DNA of 64,000 nucleotides from assembly GCA_003856375.1 (NCBI GenBank), contig CP034120.1, positions 4,521,501 to 4,585,500 on the forward strand. Direction: 5' to 3'. A program made the translations under genes and the position numbers. The notes under the pieces are model-generated. The model did not search any database. It saw only the letters and a list, made by a program, of their open reading frames with translations, and was not told where the DNA came from. This document shows positions 50,578 through 60,052 of the stretch, piece after piece (position 1 is the stretch's first letter; each line of letters starts with the position of its first letter). The stretch comes from Glaciecola amylolytica (GTDB lineage: Bacteria > Bacteroidota > Bacteroidia > Flavobacteriales_D > Crocinitomicaceae).

Positions 50578-50938
50578 ACGAGTTGGAGTCTTTTCGAGTT
50601 TAACGGTTATTGCCCTGATTTATTTAGTATTGGTTGGTTTGAAATGGGAGTGGGTTATTCCCAAAAACCATCTTACTGGAATCATCGGTTTGTTAGGGAT
50701 TTTCTTTTCGAGTACGGCGATTATGCTTTCCGGAAAAAATGCAACAGCAGAATCCCAGGCTCAACGCTTCATTTTAGGAACAGCAATTCAGATGATTCTT
50801 GTACTGTTTTTTGTGCTGATCGTGAAATACGTTTGGAAAGATTCATTCAGAGAATTCGTTTGGTATTTCATGAGTTTCTTTATTGCCATGTTGTTCACTC
50901 AGGCACTTTGGATGCTGTTAAAGGTCCGAAAGAGCTAA
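50570..50938 (+). CDS. Four-helix membrane protein, AtpI-like position
   Basis: A 122-residue protein with four hydrophobic segments and few charged residues. Its start overlaps the end of the AtpZ-like gene by 8 bases and it precedes atpB by 380 bases, the place where Bacteroidota carry an ATP synthase gene I-type protein. Sequence alone ('GKNATAESQAQRFILGTAIQMILVLFF') gives only a weak family link. It possibly helps F0 assembly. Confidence 0.7.
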   Translation: MNKRVGVFSSLTVIALIYLVLVGLKWEWVIPKNHLTGIIGLLGIFFSSTAIMLSGKNATAESQAQRFILGTAIQMILVLFFVLIVKYVWKDSFREFVWYFMSFFIAMLFTQALWMLLKVRKS

Positions 50939-51316
50939 TTACGTTTTGAGCTGTCTGCAGATTACGATAGTTTCGCAGATTTTTAATACCCTGTTTCATG
51001 GCGCTTCAGGTTTCTGTTTCATCATCTGCCTGACAGTCACGGTTGTAAAAGACAGCTAAGGAATCAGATTAACAAGAACAGTTTGCCTAAGATTTAATCT
51101 GTACCTTTTGCATCTTCAGCAGAAGATATTTTACAGATGTCCATTCGTCACTTGCCCCAAAACCAAGCCCCTGAAAATCATTTTTTTTCAATGAGTTAAA
51201 TTTCTTTACCATGAATGCGGTAAAAACATATTTGTTTGCAATTTTTTCTTGGTGTTTCTGAAAGATTCACTACCTTTGCGCCAAAATTTAGGGTTTCATC
51301 TAAATAATAATAAGCG
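50939..51316. other. Intergenic region before atpB
   Basis: 378 bases without a gene. They contain a TTACC...GGTAA hairpin near 51207-51227 and the atp operon promoter (51249-51278). No leader peptide or riboswitch was recognised. Confidence 0.55.
51249..51278 (+). promoter_or_regulatory. Promoter of the atpBEFHAG operon (TTG, 19-base spacer, TACCTTTG)
   Basis: TTG at 51249-51251 and an exact TAnnTTTG at 51271-51278. The start would be near 51285, about 32 bases before atpB. The two AtpI-like genes upstream are therefore probably a separate unit. Confidence 0.6.
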
Positions 51317-52665
<1,349 letters not shown>

Positions 52666-52674
52666 TTAAAAAGA

Positions 52675-52710
52675 GCTTGTTGCAACGGTTGGTTGTGACA
52701 AGCCTTTTTT
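52675..52710 (+). terminator. Hairpin and T-run between atpE and atpF
   Basis: GCTTGTTGCAAC (52675-52686) pairs with GTTGTGACAAGC (52692-52703) apart from two central positions, then six T residues. It would act as a partial terminator or processing site inside the operon, enriching the atpB-atpE part. Confidence 0.65.
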
Positions 52711-52742
52711 ACAACAAATTGAAAAATTAAAATTGATATAAG

Positions 52743-53237
52743 ATGGGTTTAATTACACCGGATTTAGGATTACTTTTTTGGACGGGCTTAGTGTTCGTTT
52801 TGTTGCTTGTTATTTTAACTAAGTTCATTTGGAAACCGATTTTGGCTTCTGTAAATGCACGTGAGCAAAAAATTTCTGATGCTTTGGAATTGGCAGAGAA
52901 AACAAAAGCTGAAATGCATGCTTTGCAGGCTCAAAACGAAAACTTGTTGAAAGAAGCAAGAGCTGAACGTGATGCAATCGTGAAAGATGCAAAAGAAACA
53001 GCTGTGAAAATGGTAGAGGATGCTAAAAATGCTGCGAAAACAGAAGCAAACAAAATCGTTGAATCTGCTCGTGCAACAATCAATACTGAGAAAACAGCTG
53101 CAATTGCTGAATTGAAAACACAAGTTGCTGCAATTTCATTGGAGATCGCTGAGAAAATCATTCGTGGAGAACTTTCTTCCGATGAGAAGCAAAAAGCGTT
53201 GGCAGAGAAAATGGCAGGTGATATTAACTTGAACTAA
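52743..53237 (+). CDS. atpF: ATP synthase F0 subunit b
   Basis: A 164-residue protein with one N-terminal membrane segment ('GLLFWTGLVFVLLLVILTKFIW') followed by a continuous charged Ala/Lys/Glu-rich helix that forms the peripheral stalk. 'WKPILASVNAREQKISDAL' is typical of subunit b. Confidence 0.94.
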   Translation: MGLITPDLGLLFWTGLVFVLLLVILTKFIWKPILASVNAREQKISDALELAEKTKAEMHALQAQNENLLKEARAERDAIVKDAKETAVKMVEDAKNAAKTEANKIVESARATINTEKTAAIAELKTQVAAISLEIAEKIIRGELSSDEKQKALAEKMAGDINLN

Positions 53238-53246
53238 TCGATAGAA

Positions 53247-53780
53247 ATGAAGATTTCAAAATCAGCTTCCCGTTACGCACAAGCTTTGTTGGATCTTGCG
53301 ATCGAACAAAACAAAGTGGATGCTATCGCGGCAGATATGAAATACATGGCAACGGTATGTGCTGAAAATCGTGATCTGGAGCTAATGCTTGAGAGCCCGA
53401 TTGTGAAAGCAGATCAAAAGTTGAATGTATTAAATGCAGTATTTGACCAATTCGACAAAGTAACAAACCTATTCGTTGAGTTGATTGTAAAGAATGGTCG
53501 TGAAGGATATTTGTCTCAGATAGCAAGTTCTTTTGATGTACTTTTGAAAGCACATCAGGGAATTGTTCCGGTGACATTGATCAGCGCTCAAAAATTGGAT
53601 GATAAAGTCAAAAAAGAAATCCTTTCGAAAGTTCAGGCTTCCACAACAGGAACTGTTGAATTGACTGAGAAAATTGATGCAGATTTGATTGGAGGGTTTA
53701 TCGTTCGTATGGGTGACAACCAGATTGATGCTTCAGTAGCATCACAAATTAATAAATTGAAACAACGTTTAACAAGGTAG
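53247..53780 (+). CDS. atpH: ATP synthase F1 subunit delta
   Basis: A 177-residue protein beginning 'SKSASRYAQALLDLAIEQNKVD' and ending 'DADLIGGFIVRMGDNQIDASVASQINKLKQRL', the OSCP/delta signatures. It joins F1 to the subunit b stalk. It starts 10 bases after atpF. Confidence 0.94.
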   Translation: MKISKSASRYAQALLDLAIEQNKVDAIAADMKYMATVCAENRDLELMLESPIVKADQKLNVLNAVFDQFDKVTNLFVELIVKNGREGYLSQIASSFDVLLKAHQGIVPVTLISAQKLDDKVKKEILSKVQASTTGTVELTEKIDADLIGGFIVRMGDNQIDASVASQINKLKQRLTR

Positions 53781-53813
53781 TAAGAGGGTAACTCTACATA
53801 AAAAAAGGAAAAC

Positions 53814-55388
53814 ATGGCAGATGTTAAACCAGCAGAAGTTTCTGCGATTTTAAGAGAGCAATTAGCAGGGTTTCGTTCAGAAGCTGAATTGCAAGAAGTA
53901 GGTACAGTTTTACAAATCGGTGACGGTATCGCTCGCGTTTACGGATTGAAAGGAGTTCAATACGGTGAATTGGTTGAGTTCGAAGGAGCTCTTCAAGGAA
54001 TTGCGTTGAACCTGGAAGAAGATAACGTAGGGGTTGTATTGTTGGGTCGCTCTTCTGGAGTAAAAGAAGGTGACACTGTAAAACGCTTGAATCGTATTGC
54101 TTCTGTTAACGTTGGTGAAGGAATGGTTGGTCGTGTTGTGGATACTATCGGTAACCCAATCGACGGAAAAGGTCCTATCGCAGGTCAATTGTATGAAATG
54201 CCGATCGAGCGTAAAGCTCCGGGAGTTATCTTCCGTCAACCGGTAACTGAACCTCTTCAAACAGGTATCAAAGCGATTGATGCAATGATTCCGATTGGTC
54301 GTGGACAACGTGAGTTAATCATCGGTGACCGCCAAACAGGAAAAACAACTGTTGCAATCGATGCAATTATTAATCAAAAAGAATTTTACGACCGTGGAGA
54401 ACCTGTTTTCTGTATCTATGTAGCAATAGGACAAAAAGGGTCAACGGTTGCAGGAATAGTTAAAAAATTAGAAGATGCAGGTGCAATGGCTTACACGGTA
54501 ATCGTTGCTGCAAATGCTTCTGATCCGGCTCCAATGCAGTTCTATGCTCCAATGACTGGTGCTGCAATCGGTGAGTTCTTCCGTGATTCAGGACGTCCTG
54601 CATTGATCGTATTTGATGATTTATCAAAGCAAGCGGTAGCTTACCGTGAGGTATCTTTGTTATTGCGTCGTCCTCCGGGCCGTGAGGCTTACCCAGGTGA
54701 CGTATTCTACCTTCACTCCCGTTTGTTGGAGCGTGCTGCGAAAATCATCGCTGATGACAATATCGCACAACAAATGAATGACCTTCCTGAGTCTATCAAA
54801 GGATTGGTGAAAGGTGGTGGTTCATTAACAGCTCTTCCGATTATCGAAACACAGGCAGGTGACGTTTCCGCGTATATCCCTACAAACGTAATTTCGATTA
54901 CGGATGGTCAGATCTTCCTGGAAGGTGACTTGTTCAACGCAGGTATCCGTCCGGCGATTAACGTAGGTATCTCTGTATCTCGTGTAGGAGGTAACGCGCA
55001 AATCAAATCCATGAAAAAAGTAGCAGGTACTTTGAAATTGGATCAGGCTCAATACCGTGAATTGGAAGCGTTCGCTAAGTTTGGTTCAGACTTGGATGCA
55101 GCTACAAAATCAGTATTGGACAAAGGTGCTCGTAACTTAGAGATCTTGAAACAACGTGAAGGAGATCCATACCCGGTAGAAAAGCAAATTGCTATCATCT
55201 ACGTTGGTACAAAAGGATTGATGCAAAACGTTCCGGTAAACAAAGTAAAAGAATTCGAAAAAGAATATTTGGATTTCTTGGAAGCGAAACATTCAGATGT
55301 TTTGGTTCGTTTGAAAGCTGGAAAATACGAAGATGCTGATACAGATCTTTTAGGAAAAGTTGCGAAAGAGATCGCTTCAAAATATTAA
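53814..55388 (+). CDS. atpA: ATP synthase F1 subunit alpha
   Basis: A 524-residue protein. The nucleotide-binding P-loop 'GDRQTGKTT' lies near residue 171, with '[20 protein letters not shown]', '[29 protein letters not shown]' spread over ~262-290 and '[11 protein letters not shown]' all in place. It is of normal length and forms the non-catalytic hexamer positions with subunit beta, which is not encoded here. Confidence 0.96.
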   Translation: MADVKPAEVSAILREQLAGFRSEAELQEVGTVLQIGDGIARVYGLKGVQYGELVEFEGALQGIALNLEEDNVGVVLLGRSSGVKEGDTVKRLNRIASVNVGEGMVGRVVDTIGNPIDGKGPIAGQLYEMPIERKAPGVIFRQPVTEPLQTGIKAIDAMIPIGRGQRELIIGDRQTGKTTVAIDAIINQKEFYDRGEPVFCIYVAIGQKGSTVAGIVKKLEDAGAMAYTVIVAANASDPAPMQFYAPMTGAAIGEFFRDSGRPALIVFDDLSKQAVAYREVSLLLRRPPGREAYPGDVFYLHSRLLERAAKIIADDNIAQQMNDLPESIKGLVKGGGSLTALPIIETQAGDVSAYIPTNVISITDGQIFLEGDLFNAGIRPAINVGISVSRVGGNAQIKSMKKVAGTLKLDQAQYRELEAFAKFGSDLDAATKSVLDKGARNLEILKQREGDPYPVEKQIAIIYVGTKGLMQNVPVNKVKEFEKEYLDFLEAKHSDVLVRLKAGKYEDADTDLLGKVAKEIASKY

Positions 55389-55400
55389 TTGAAAATTGAA

Positions 55401-55453
55401 AATTGAGAATGTAAAAGGGGGATTCAGGTCTTATCAATTTTACATTTTCAATT
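55401..55453 (+). repeat. Inverted repeat in the atpA-atpG spacer (family copy 3)
   Basis: AATTGAGAATGTAAAA (55401-55416) pairs with TTTTACATTTTCAATT (55438-55453) with one G-T pair. The ends are of the AATTGAAAA/TTTTCAATT type seen at 16908 and 45765. It makes the atpA-atpG gap 78 bases, the largest between genes of this operon apart from the atpE-atpF spacer of similar size. No T-run follows. Confidence 0.55.
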
Positions 55454-55466
55454 CTAAATTAAAGAT

Positions 55467-56342
55467 ATGCCGAATTTAAAGGAAATACGAAATCGAATTA
55501 CTTCAGTAGGATCTACCATGCAGATTACTTCTGCAATGAAGATGGTTTCTGCTGCAAAGTTGAAGCGTGCGCAGGATGCAATTACTCAAATGCGTCCGTA
55601 TGCTGAAAAATTGCAAGAGATTTTAGGTAATTTGACTGCTTCGTTGGATATTTCAGAAAATGCATTGGCTGCTTCTCGTCCGGTTGAAAACGTATTGATT
55701 ATCGCAATTACATCTAATCGTGGATTGTGTGGTGGTTTCAATAACAACATCATCAAACGCGTCAATCTGGCAATCAACGAAGAGTATTCAAACTCCAATG
55801 TGAGTTTGTTATGTCTTGGTAAAAAAGCAAAAGATGCATTCAAGCGTTCTGATATGTATTTCAATACTACCGGAACTGGAATTGCTGAAGATATCTTTGC
55901 AGATCTATCATTCGGAAATGTTTCTGTAATTGCTGAATTTGCAATGAAGGCATTTTTGGAGAAGAAGTTTGATAAAGTAGTTGTAGTTTACAATTCATTT
56001 ATCAATGCAGCTTCTCAGGAAGTGAAAGAAGAACAGTTACTGCCGATTGTTCCTACAGCTCAGGCGAATGATAAGCAAGCAGGAGATTACATCTTCGAAC
56101 CTTCGAAAGAAGAGATCGTGGAAGAATTGATCCCGAAATCATTGAAAATCCAGTTGTTTAAAGCATTATTGGATTCAAATGCATCTGAACACGGAGCACG
56201 TATGACTGCAATGCACAAAGCAACGGATAACGCGAAAGAATTACAACGCAATTTGAAGTTGAGCTATAACAAAGCACGTCAGGCTGCCATTACAAACGAA
56301 ATCCTTGAGATCGTTGGTGGTGCGGAAGCATTGAACGGATAA
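55467..56342 (+). CDS. atpG: ATP synthase F1 subunit gamma
   Basis: A 291-residue protein with the coiled-coil ends typical of gamma: 'MPNLKEIRNRITSVGSTMQITSAMKMVSAAKLKRAQ'-type N-terminus (residues 1-36) and C-terminal 'SYNKARQAAITNEILEIVGGAEAL'. 'TSNRGLCGGFN' (~80-90) is a family signature. It is the last gene of the operon; atpD and atpC must lie elsewhere. Confidence 0.95.
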   Translation: MPNLKEIRNRITSVGSTMQITSAMKMVSAAKLKRAQDAITQMRPYAEKLQEILGNLTASLDISENALAASRPVENVLIIAITSNRGLCGGFNNNIIKRVNLAINEEYSNSNVSLLCLGKKAKDAFKRSDMYFNTTGTGIAEDIFADLSFGNVSVIAEFAMKAFLEKKFDKVVVVYNSFINAASQEVKEEQLLPIVPTAQANDKQAGDYIFEPSKEEIVEELIPKSLKIQLFKALLDSNASEHGARMTAMHKATDNAKELQRNLKLSYNKARQAAITNEILEIVGGAEALNG

Positions 56343-56366
56343 TTCAATTGAAATTAAAATAAGCGA

Positions 56367-56395
56367 AGGCTTCCAGGAAACTGGAAGCCTTTTTT
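56367..56395 (+). terminator. Terminator of the atp operon
   Basis: AGGCTTCCAG (56367-56376), GAAA loop, CTGGAAGCCT (56381-56390), then T5. A textbook intrinsic terminator. Confidence 0.93.
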
Positions 56396-56451
56396 CATGC
56401 CTTGAAAATGAGTTGATTATACTATTTGATTCGTTTGTGCGTTATAGCTTC

Positions 56452-57192
56452 ATGAAACGACTACTTTTTATTACTGCCATTATCAGCTCCTTAAGCGGAT
56501 TTTCTCAGGAAAAGGGAGCTCAGTGTGAATCCAAATGCAACTTGACATATCATCACGGAACTAAAACGGATTTGTTTCAAATCAGAGGCTTTTACTTTGA
56601 CCTTTTTGAATGTACGGAAGCTTTTGAACAGAGCACTACTGACCCAAAGCTCTACGAAGTTTCGATCAATCCGGGAGATTCTCTCATTTACAATACAGAC
56701 TTCATTTTCGAAGTGTGCCCGGGAGTTATCGGAGCAGATGATCTGGATTCAGTGCTTTTGGTTCTTGAAGGCGATCTGGTTTCGTTGACGCAACACTGGA
56801 GTGTCACTTCATATCACGGAGATCATTTTTGGCAGAAAGGAATCGTTAAATCCGCTGGGTTGTTCCGTTTCAGAGATGATTATCACAATGCTGAAAACAC
56901 CTACTTTGTGCGTGTCACGATGAAAGAATTGTCGAATCCCGAAATTCCAATTCCGGATGATTCCGATGAAATAATCCTTTCTCTGTTAAATGAAAACACC
57001 CTTTCTGTCAAATCAAATGATGAATCCGCTGTTCTGGATCTGAATCTTTATTCCCTTTCCGGACAATTGATTTATCACACGATGGTTGAAGGTGGGAATA
57101 CAATTGATGTCTCAACGCTTTCTAAAGGCTACTTCATTGCCTGTGTGACAGATCAGAACGGGGTCGAAAAGAGCTTGAAATTTGTAAGATAG
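56452..57192 (+). CDS. T9SS cargo protein of unknown function
   Basis: A 246-residue protein when started at ATG 56452, which begins a signal peptide (MKRLLFITAIISSLSGFSQ); the frame is open back to 56413 but that start would bury the signal. The middle (~20-165) is beta-rich with four Cys in the first half and no recognised domain. The last ~75 residues resemble a T9SS type A sorting domain ('VLDLNLYSLSGQLIYHTM', 'LSKGYFIACVTDQNG', 'KSLKFVR'). Confidence 0.75.
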   Translation: MKRLLFITAIISSLSGFSQEKGAQCESKCNLTYHHGTKTDLFQIRGFYFDLFECTEAFEQSTTDPKLYEVSINPGDSLIYNTDFIFEVCPGVIGADDLDSVLLVLEGDLVSLTQHWSVTSYHGDHFWQKGIVKSAGLFRFRDDYHNAENTYFVRVTMKELSNPEIPIPDDSDEIILSLLNENTLSVKSNDESAVLDLNLYSLSGQLIYHTMVEGGNTIDVSTLSKGYFIACVTDQNGVEKSLKFVR

Positions 57193-57554
57193 TGTTTGAA
57201 ATAATCATCACAAAAAGACTTCTAAATCAAATATTCCAGAATAATTTTCCCGGATTCCGAAAGATGAATTTAAAAAAAGGACTTGATTCTTTAAATGATT
57301 ATTCTGACGAAATTAACAGTGTTCAGCACTTATTCCCTATGGTGTTTGAGTACTTTTTTCCGGATGAAAAAATACAGGCTTAAGTGTCAAAATATCCTAA
57401 AATCTGTTTGGAATATTGCAGGATATATACATTTACTCCGTGAATGTCACGTTCGCGATACAGCCCACCGGAATACCGCCACTTCCCTCAAGCTTCCTAT
57501 CGGAATTGAATGTTCGTCCGCAGCGGCGGATGTACGGTGCTGAAGTGAATCATC

Positions 57555-57776
57555 TTAGAAGAAATAGGTCAAAGGCAGTTTGACCAAACGTTTTTTTGTT
57601 CGTTCAGGAACAACGATTCGTTCTGTCAACCTGCCGCCAACGGCGCTCCCAAGTCGGGATCCGGTATTGATTGCATAAGCTTTTGATACGAGTTTACGTG
57701 CAATGAAAAAACTGGGTCCGACTGGGAGTTTTGAAATTGTTTCTTCTAAATTTGAGAGCGGCAAGTAGCGTGCCAA
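57555..57776 (-). CDS. Doubtful 73-residue protein
   Basis: An ATG-initiated frame whose product is basic and protein-like in composition ('KLPVGPSFFIARKLVSKAY', 'GSRLGSAVGGRLTERIVV', 'TKKRLVKLPLTYFF'). No signal, membrane segment or known domain is visible. It overlaps hairpins and the promoter of the flotillin gene on the other strand. It could be a real small gene, a remnant, or chance coding in a conserved non-coding element. Confidence 0.25.
   Translation of the reverse strand: MARYLPLSNLEETISKLPVGPSFFIARKLVSKAYAINTGSRLGSAVGGRLTERIVVPERTKKRLVKLPLTYFF
57567..57597 (+). terminator. Possible terminator hairpin
   Basis: GGTCAAA (57567-57573) and TTTGACC (57579-57585) pair around GGCAG; a seven-T run begins 6 bases later, a little far for a standard intrinsic terminator. 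Confidence 0.4.
57747..57754 (+). promoter_or_regulatory. -7 element (TAAATTTG) for the flotillin-like gene
   Basis: An exact TAnnTTTG match 47 bases before the ATG at 57802. No well-spaced -33 was seen. Confidence 0.45.
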
Positions 57777-57801
57777 ACTTTAAATTAAACAATATAAACT
57801 T

Positions 57802-59769
57802 ATGAAAGAAATGTTACTTAGTTATTGGTGGATCGGATTAATCGTAATCTGTTTAGTCCTCTACAAATTCATTCTGAGATTCTTGTTCGGAATGGTCATC
57901 GTTCCCGAAGACAGAATCGGATTAGTGACAAAAAAGTTTGTCCTTTTTGGCGAACACAAAGAACTTCCGGACGGACGCATTGTTGCAACAAACGGAGAAG
58001 CCGGATTTCAGGCAAAAACCCTTGCTCCAGGATTGTATTTCGGAATGTGGGTGTGGCAGTACGAAATCACCATGGAACAGTTTACCGTTATTCCTGAAGG
58101 AAAGATTGGTTTGGTTTTGTCGAAAGATGGAGCTGAAATTCCAACCGGAAATATTCTCGGAAGAAAAGTCGAATGCGACAACTTTCAGGATGCAAATATG
58201 TTCTTGATGAACAACGGTCAGCGAGGTCGCCAAACGAACTACATTACCGCAGGTTCTTACCGGATCAATACGATGCTTTTTCAGGTTTCGATAACTGAGA
58301 TGGTGCGTATTCGCGAAAGCATGGTTGGGATTGTTACAACGTTGGACGGTATGCCGATCGAACACGGAGAAATTGCAGGAAAGGCTGTCGGCGGACACAA
58401 CAATTTCCAGGATTTCGATAACTTTTTGCAAAACGGTGGAAATCGCGGTTTGCAGCCAACGGTTATTTTGGCGGGATCTTACAACTTAAATCCATGGGCT
58501 TTGCAAGTGGAAGAAACTCCGATGACTGAAATTCCGATCGGGTATGTTGGAGTGGTGATCTCTTACATCGGTCAGGATGGAAAAGATTTAACAGGAACGG
58601 ATTTCAAACACGGGAATATCGTGGAGAAAGGAAGTAAGGGAGTTTGGTCGGAGCCTTTTGGTCCGGGGAAATATCCGGTGAACAAGTACACGATGAAGGT
58701 GGAATTGGTTCCTACGACGAATCTGGTATTGAACTGGGCACAGGCGCGCAGTGAATCGCACAATCTGGATAAAAACCTGTCTACGATTACGGTTCGCTCG
58801 AAAGATGGTTTCCCGTTCAATCTGGACGTTTCACAGATCATTCACGTACCTACAAACGAAGCTCCGAAGGTTATTGCGCGTTTCGGGAACATGGTCAACC
58901 TGGTAACACAGGTTCTGGAGCCAACCATTGGTAACTATTTCCGGAACTCGGCACAGGACAGCGATGTGATTGCTTTCTTGTCGACACGTAAGGAAAGACA
59001 GGAATCTGCAAAGGAACACATCAAGAAGGTGTTGGATGAATACAACGTGAACGCGGTTGATACCTTAATCGGAGATATCGTTCCACCGGAATCTTTGATG
59101 AAGACGCTGACGGATCGTAAAATTGCGGAAGAGCAAAAGGTGACTTATGAAACCCAGAAACAAGCACAGGAAACGCGCCAGGGGATGGAAAAAGAAACCG
59201 CGATTGCAGATATGCAAAAAGACATCGTAAAAGCACAACAAAGTGTGGAAATTGCAGAACGTACTGCAAATGCAACGGTAAAAAAAGCAGAAGGAGATGC
59301 ATCCGGAGTGAAATTGGCAGTCGGAGCGGAGGCGGAAGCTACCAAGATGCGTGCATTGGCAGAAGCAGAATCTACACGTGCCCGCGCCAAAGCAGATTCG
59401 GAAGCCGTGAAATTGAAAGCAGATGCAGAAGCTGAACGCATTTCAAAAACCGGTTCTGCGGAAGCGAGTAAGATTTTAGCAATCGGTAAATCTACGGCCG
59501 AAGCTTATGAATTGGCAGTGAAAGCGCTGGGTGGTGAAAACTTTACACGTTACAAAATCACCGAAGAGCTTTCTAAAGGAAATATCAAATTAATTCCTGA
59601 TGTTCTGATCGGCGGAAACGGACAACAAGGAGGAACGGCAATGGATGGTCTTTTAGGATTAAAACTCATGGAAATGATGGATCCGGAAAAGAAAACCGAA
59701 ACCGTTCAAAAGATAACAAAGCCTGACGTAAAACCTAAATCATCGGGCTCTTCGGGTAAAACCGAATAG
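57802..59769 (+). CDS. Flotillin/SPFH-domain membrane protein with repeated N-terminal modules
   Basis: A 655-residue protein with one N-terminal membrane helix (~8-33). Four related ~60-70 residue beta modules follow (about 32-90, 97-163, 169-236 and 243-300), each starting with a 'P..(I/V)G(L/I/V)V' strand and ending near an 'AG(S/L)Y' turn such as 'ITAGSYRINTMLFQV' and 'ILAGSYNLNPWALQV'. The SPFH core (~310-430) comes next, then a long Ala/Glu/Lys coiled coil (~430-560) and a Gly-rich, Lys/Ser tail. It is likely a membrane-domain scaffold of the flotillin/YqiK group. No NfeD partner gene is adjacent. Transcribed alone, ended by a hairpin terminator. Confidence 0.85.
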   Translation: MKEMLLSYWWIGLIVICLVLYKFILRFLFGMVIVPEDRIGLVTKKFVLFGEHKELPDGRIVATNGEAGFQAKTLAPGLYFGMWVWQYEITMEQFTVIPEGKIGLVLSKDGAEIPTGNILGRKVECDNFQDANMFLMNNGQRGRQTNYITAGSYRINTMLFQVSITEMVRIRESMVGIVTTLDGMPIEHGEIAGKAVGGHNNFQDFDNFLQNGGNRGLQPTVILAGSYNLNPWALQVEETPMTEIPIGYVGVVISYIGQDGKDLTGTDFKHGNIVEKGSKGVWSEPFGPGKYPVNKYTMKVELVPTTNLVLNWAQARSESHNLDKNLSTITVRSKDGFPFNLDVSQIIHVPTNEAPKVIARFGNMVNLVTQVLEPTIGNYFRNSAQDSDVIAFLSTRKERQESAKEHIKKVLDEYNVNAVDTLIGDIVPPESLMKTLTDRKIAEEQKVTYETQKQAQETRQGMEKETAIADMQKDIVKAQQSVEIAERTANATVKKAEGDASGVKLAVGAEAEATKMRALAEAESTRARAKADSEAVKLKADAEAERISKTGSAEASKILAIGKSTAEAYELAVKALGGENFTRYKITEELSKGNIKLIPDVLIGGNGQQGGTAMDGLLGLKLMEMMDPEKKTETVQKITKPDVKPKSSGSSGKTE

Positions 59770-59772
59770 AAG

Positions 59773-59823
59773 AAAGGAGCTCGTCTCCCGGTAATTTTAT
59801 ATCGGGATGACGACTCCTTTTTA
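59773..59823 (+). terminator. Terminator after the flotillin-like gene
   Basis: AAAGGAG (59773-59779) with CTCCTTT (59814-59820), continued inward by TCGTC/GACGA and CCCG/CGGG with small bulges, then T residues. Confidence 0.75.
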
Positions 59824-60052
59824 CTTTGTATGTAATGCGAGCGTTACGTAGAAATTGATTCTCTTCACAGAGATAGGCGGATTCATTAAATATTTATCAA
59901 AATGAAGTGATCGGAAACTGAAATTTAACGCGATTTAATAGCTGGTTCAAATTTGCTTAGTGCAAGTTTAATATGGCGGGTAACTGATTTAATATTGACC
60001 CTACTAAAACGATAAAGTACCTTGTTTTCTTTGCAACAAAATTTTTGCATTC

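Larger units (their letters stand above)
57193..57801. other. Intergenic region with hairpins and one doubtful reading frame
   Basis: 609 bases between the T9SS cargo gene and the flotillin gene. Contents: an unlikely 63-codon frame (57192-57383, GTG start at the preceding stop), GC-rich hairpin TCCGC/GCGGA near 57510-57522, hairpin GGTCAAA/TTTGACC with T-run (57567-57597), hairpin TGTTC/GAACA near 57597-57612, the minus-strand frame 57555-57776, and the flotillin -7 element (57747-57754). Base composition is more GC-rich than other spacers, which suggests a gene remnant or conserved element. Confidence 0.5.

Noticed and set aside
57192-57383. 63-codon frame starting GTG right at the end of the T9SS cargo gene
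   Set aside because: The start overlaps the preceding stop region, there is no family pattern, and composition is AT-driven; kept only as a note for the spacer.
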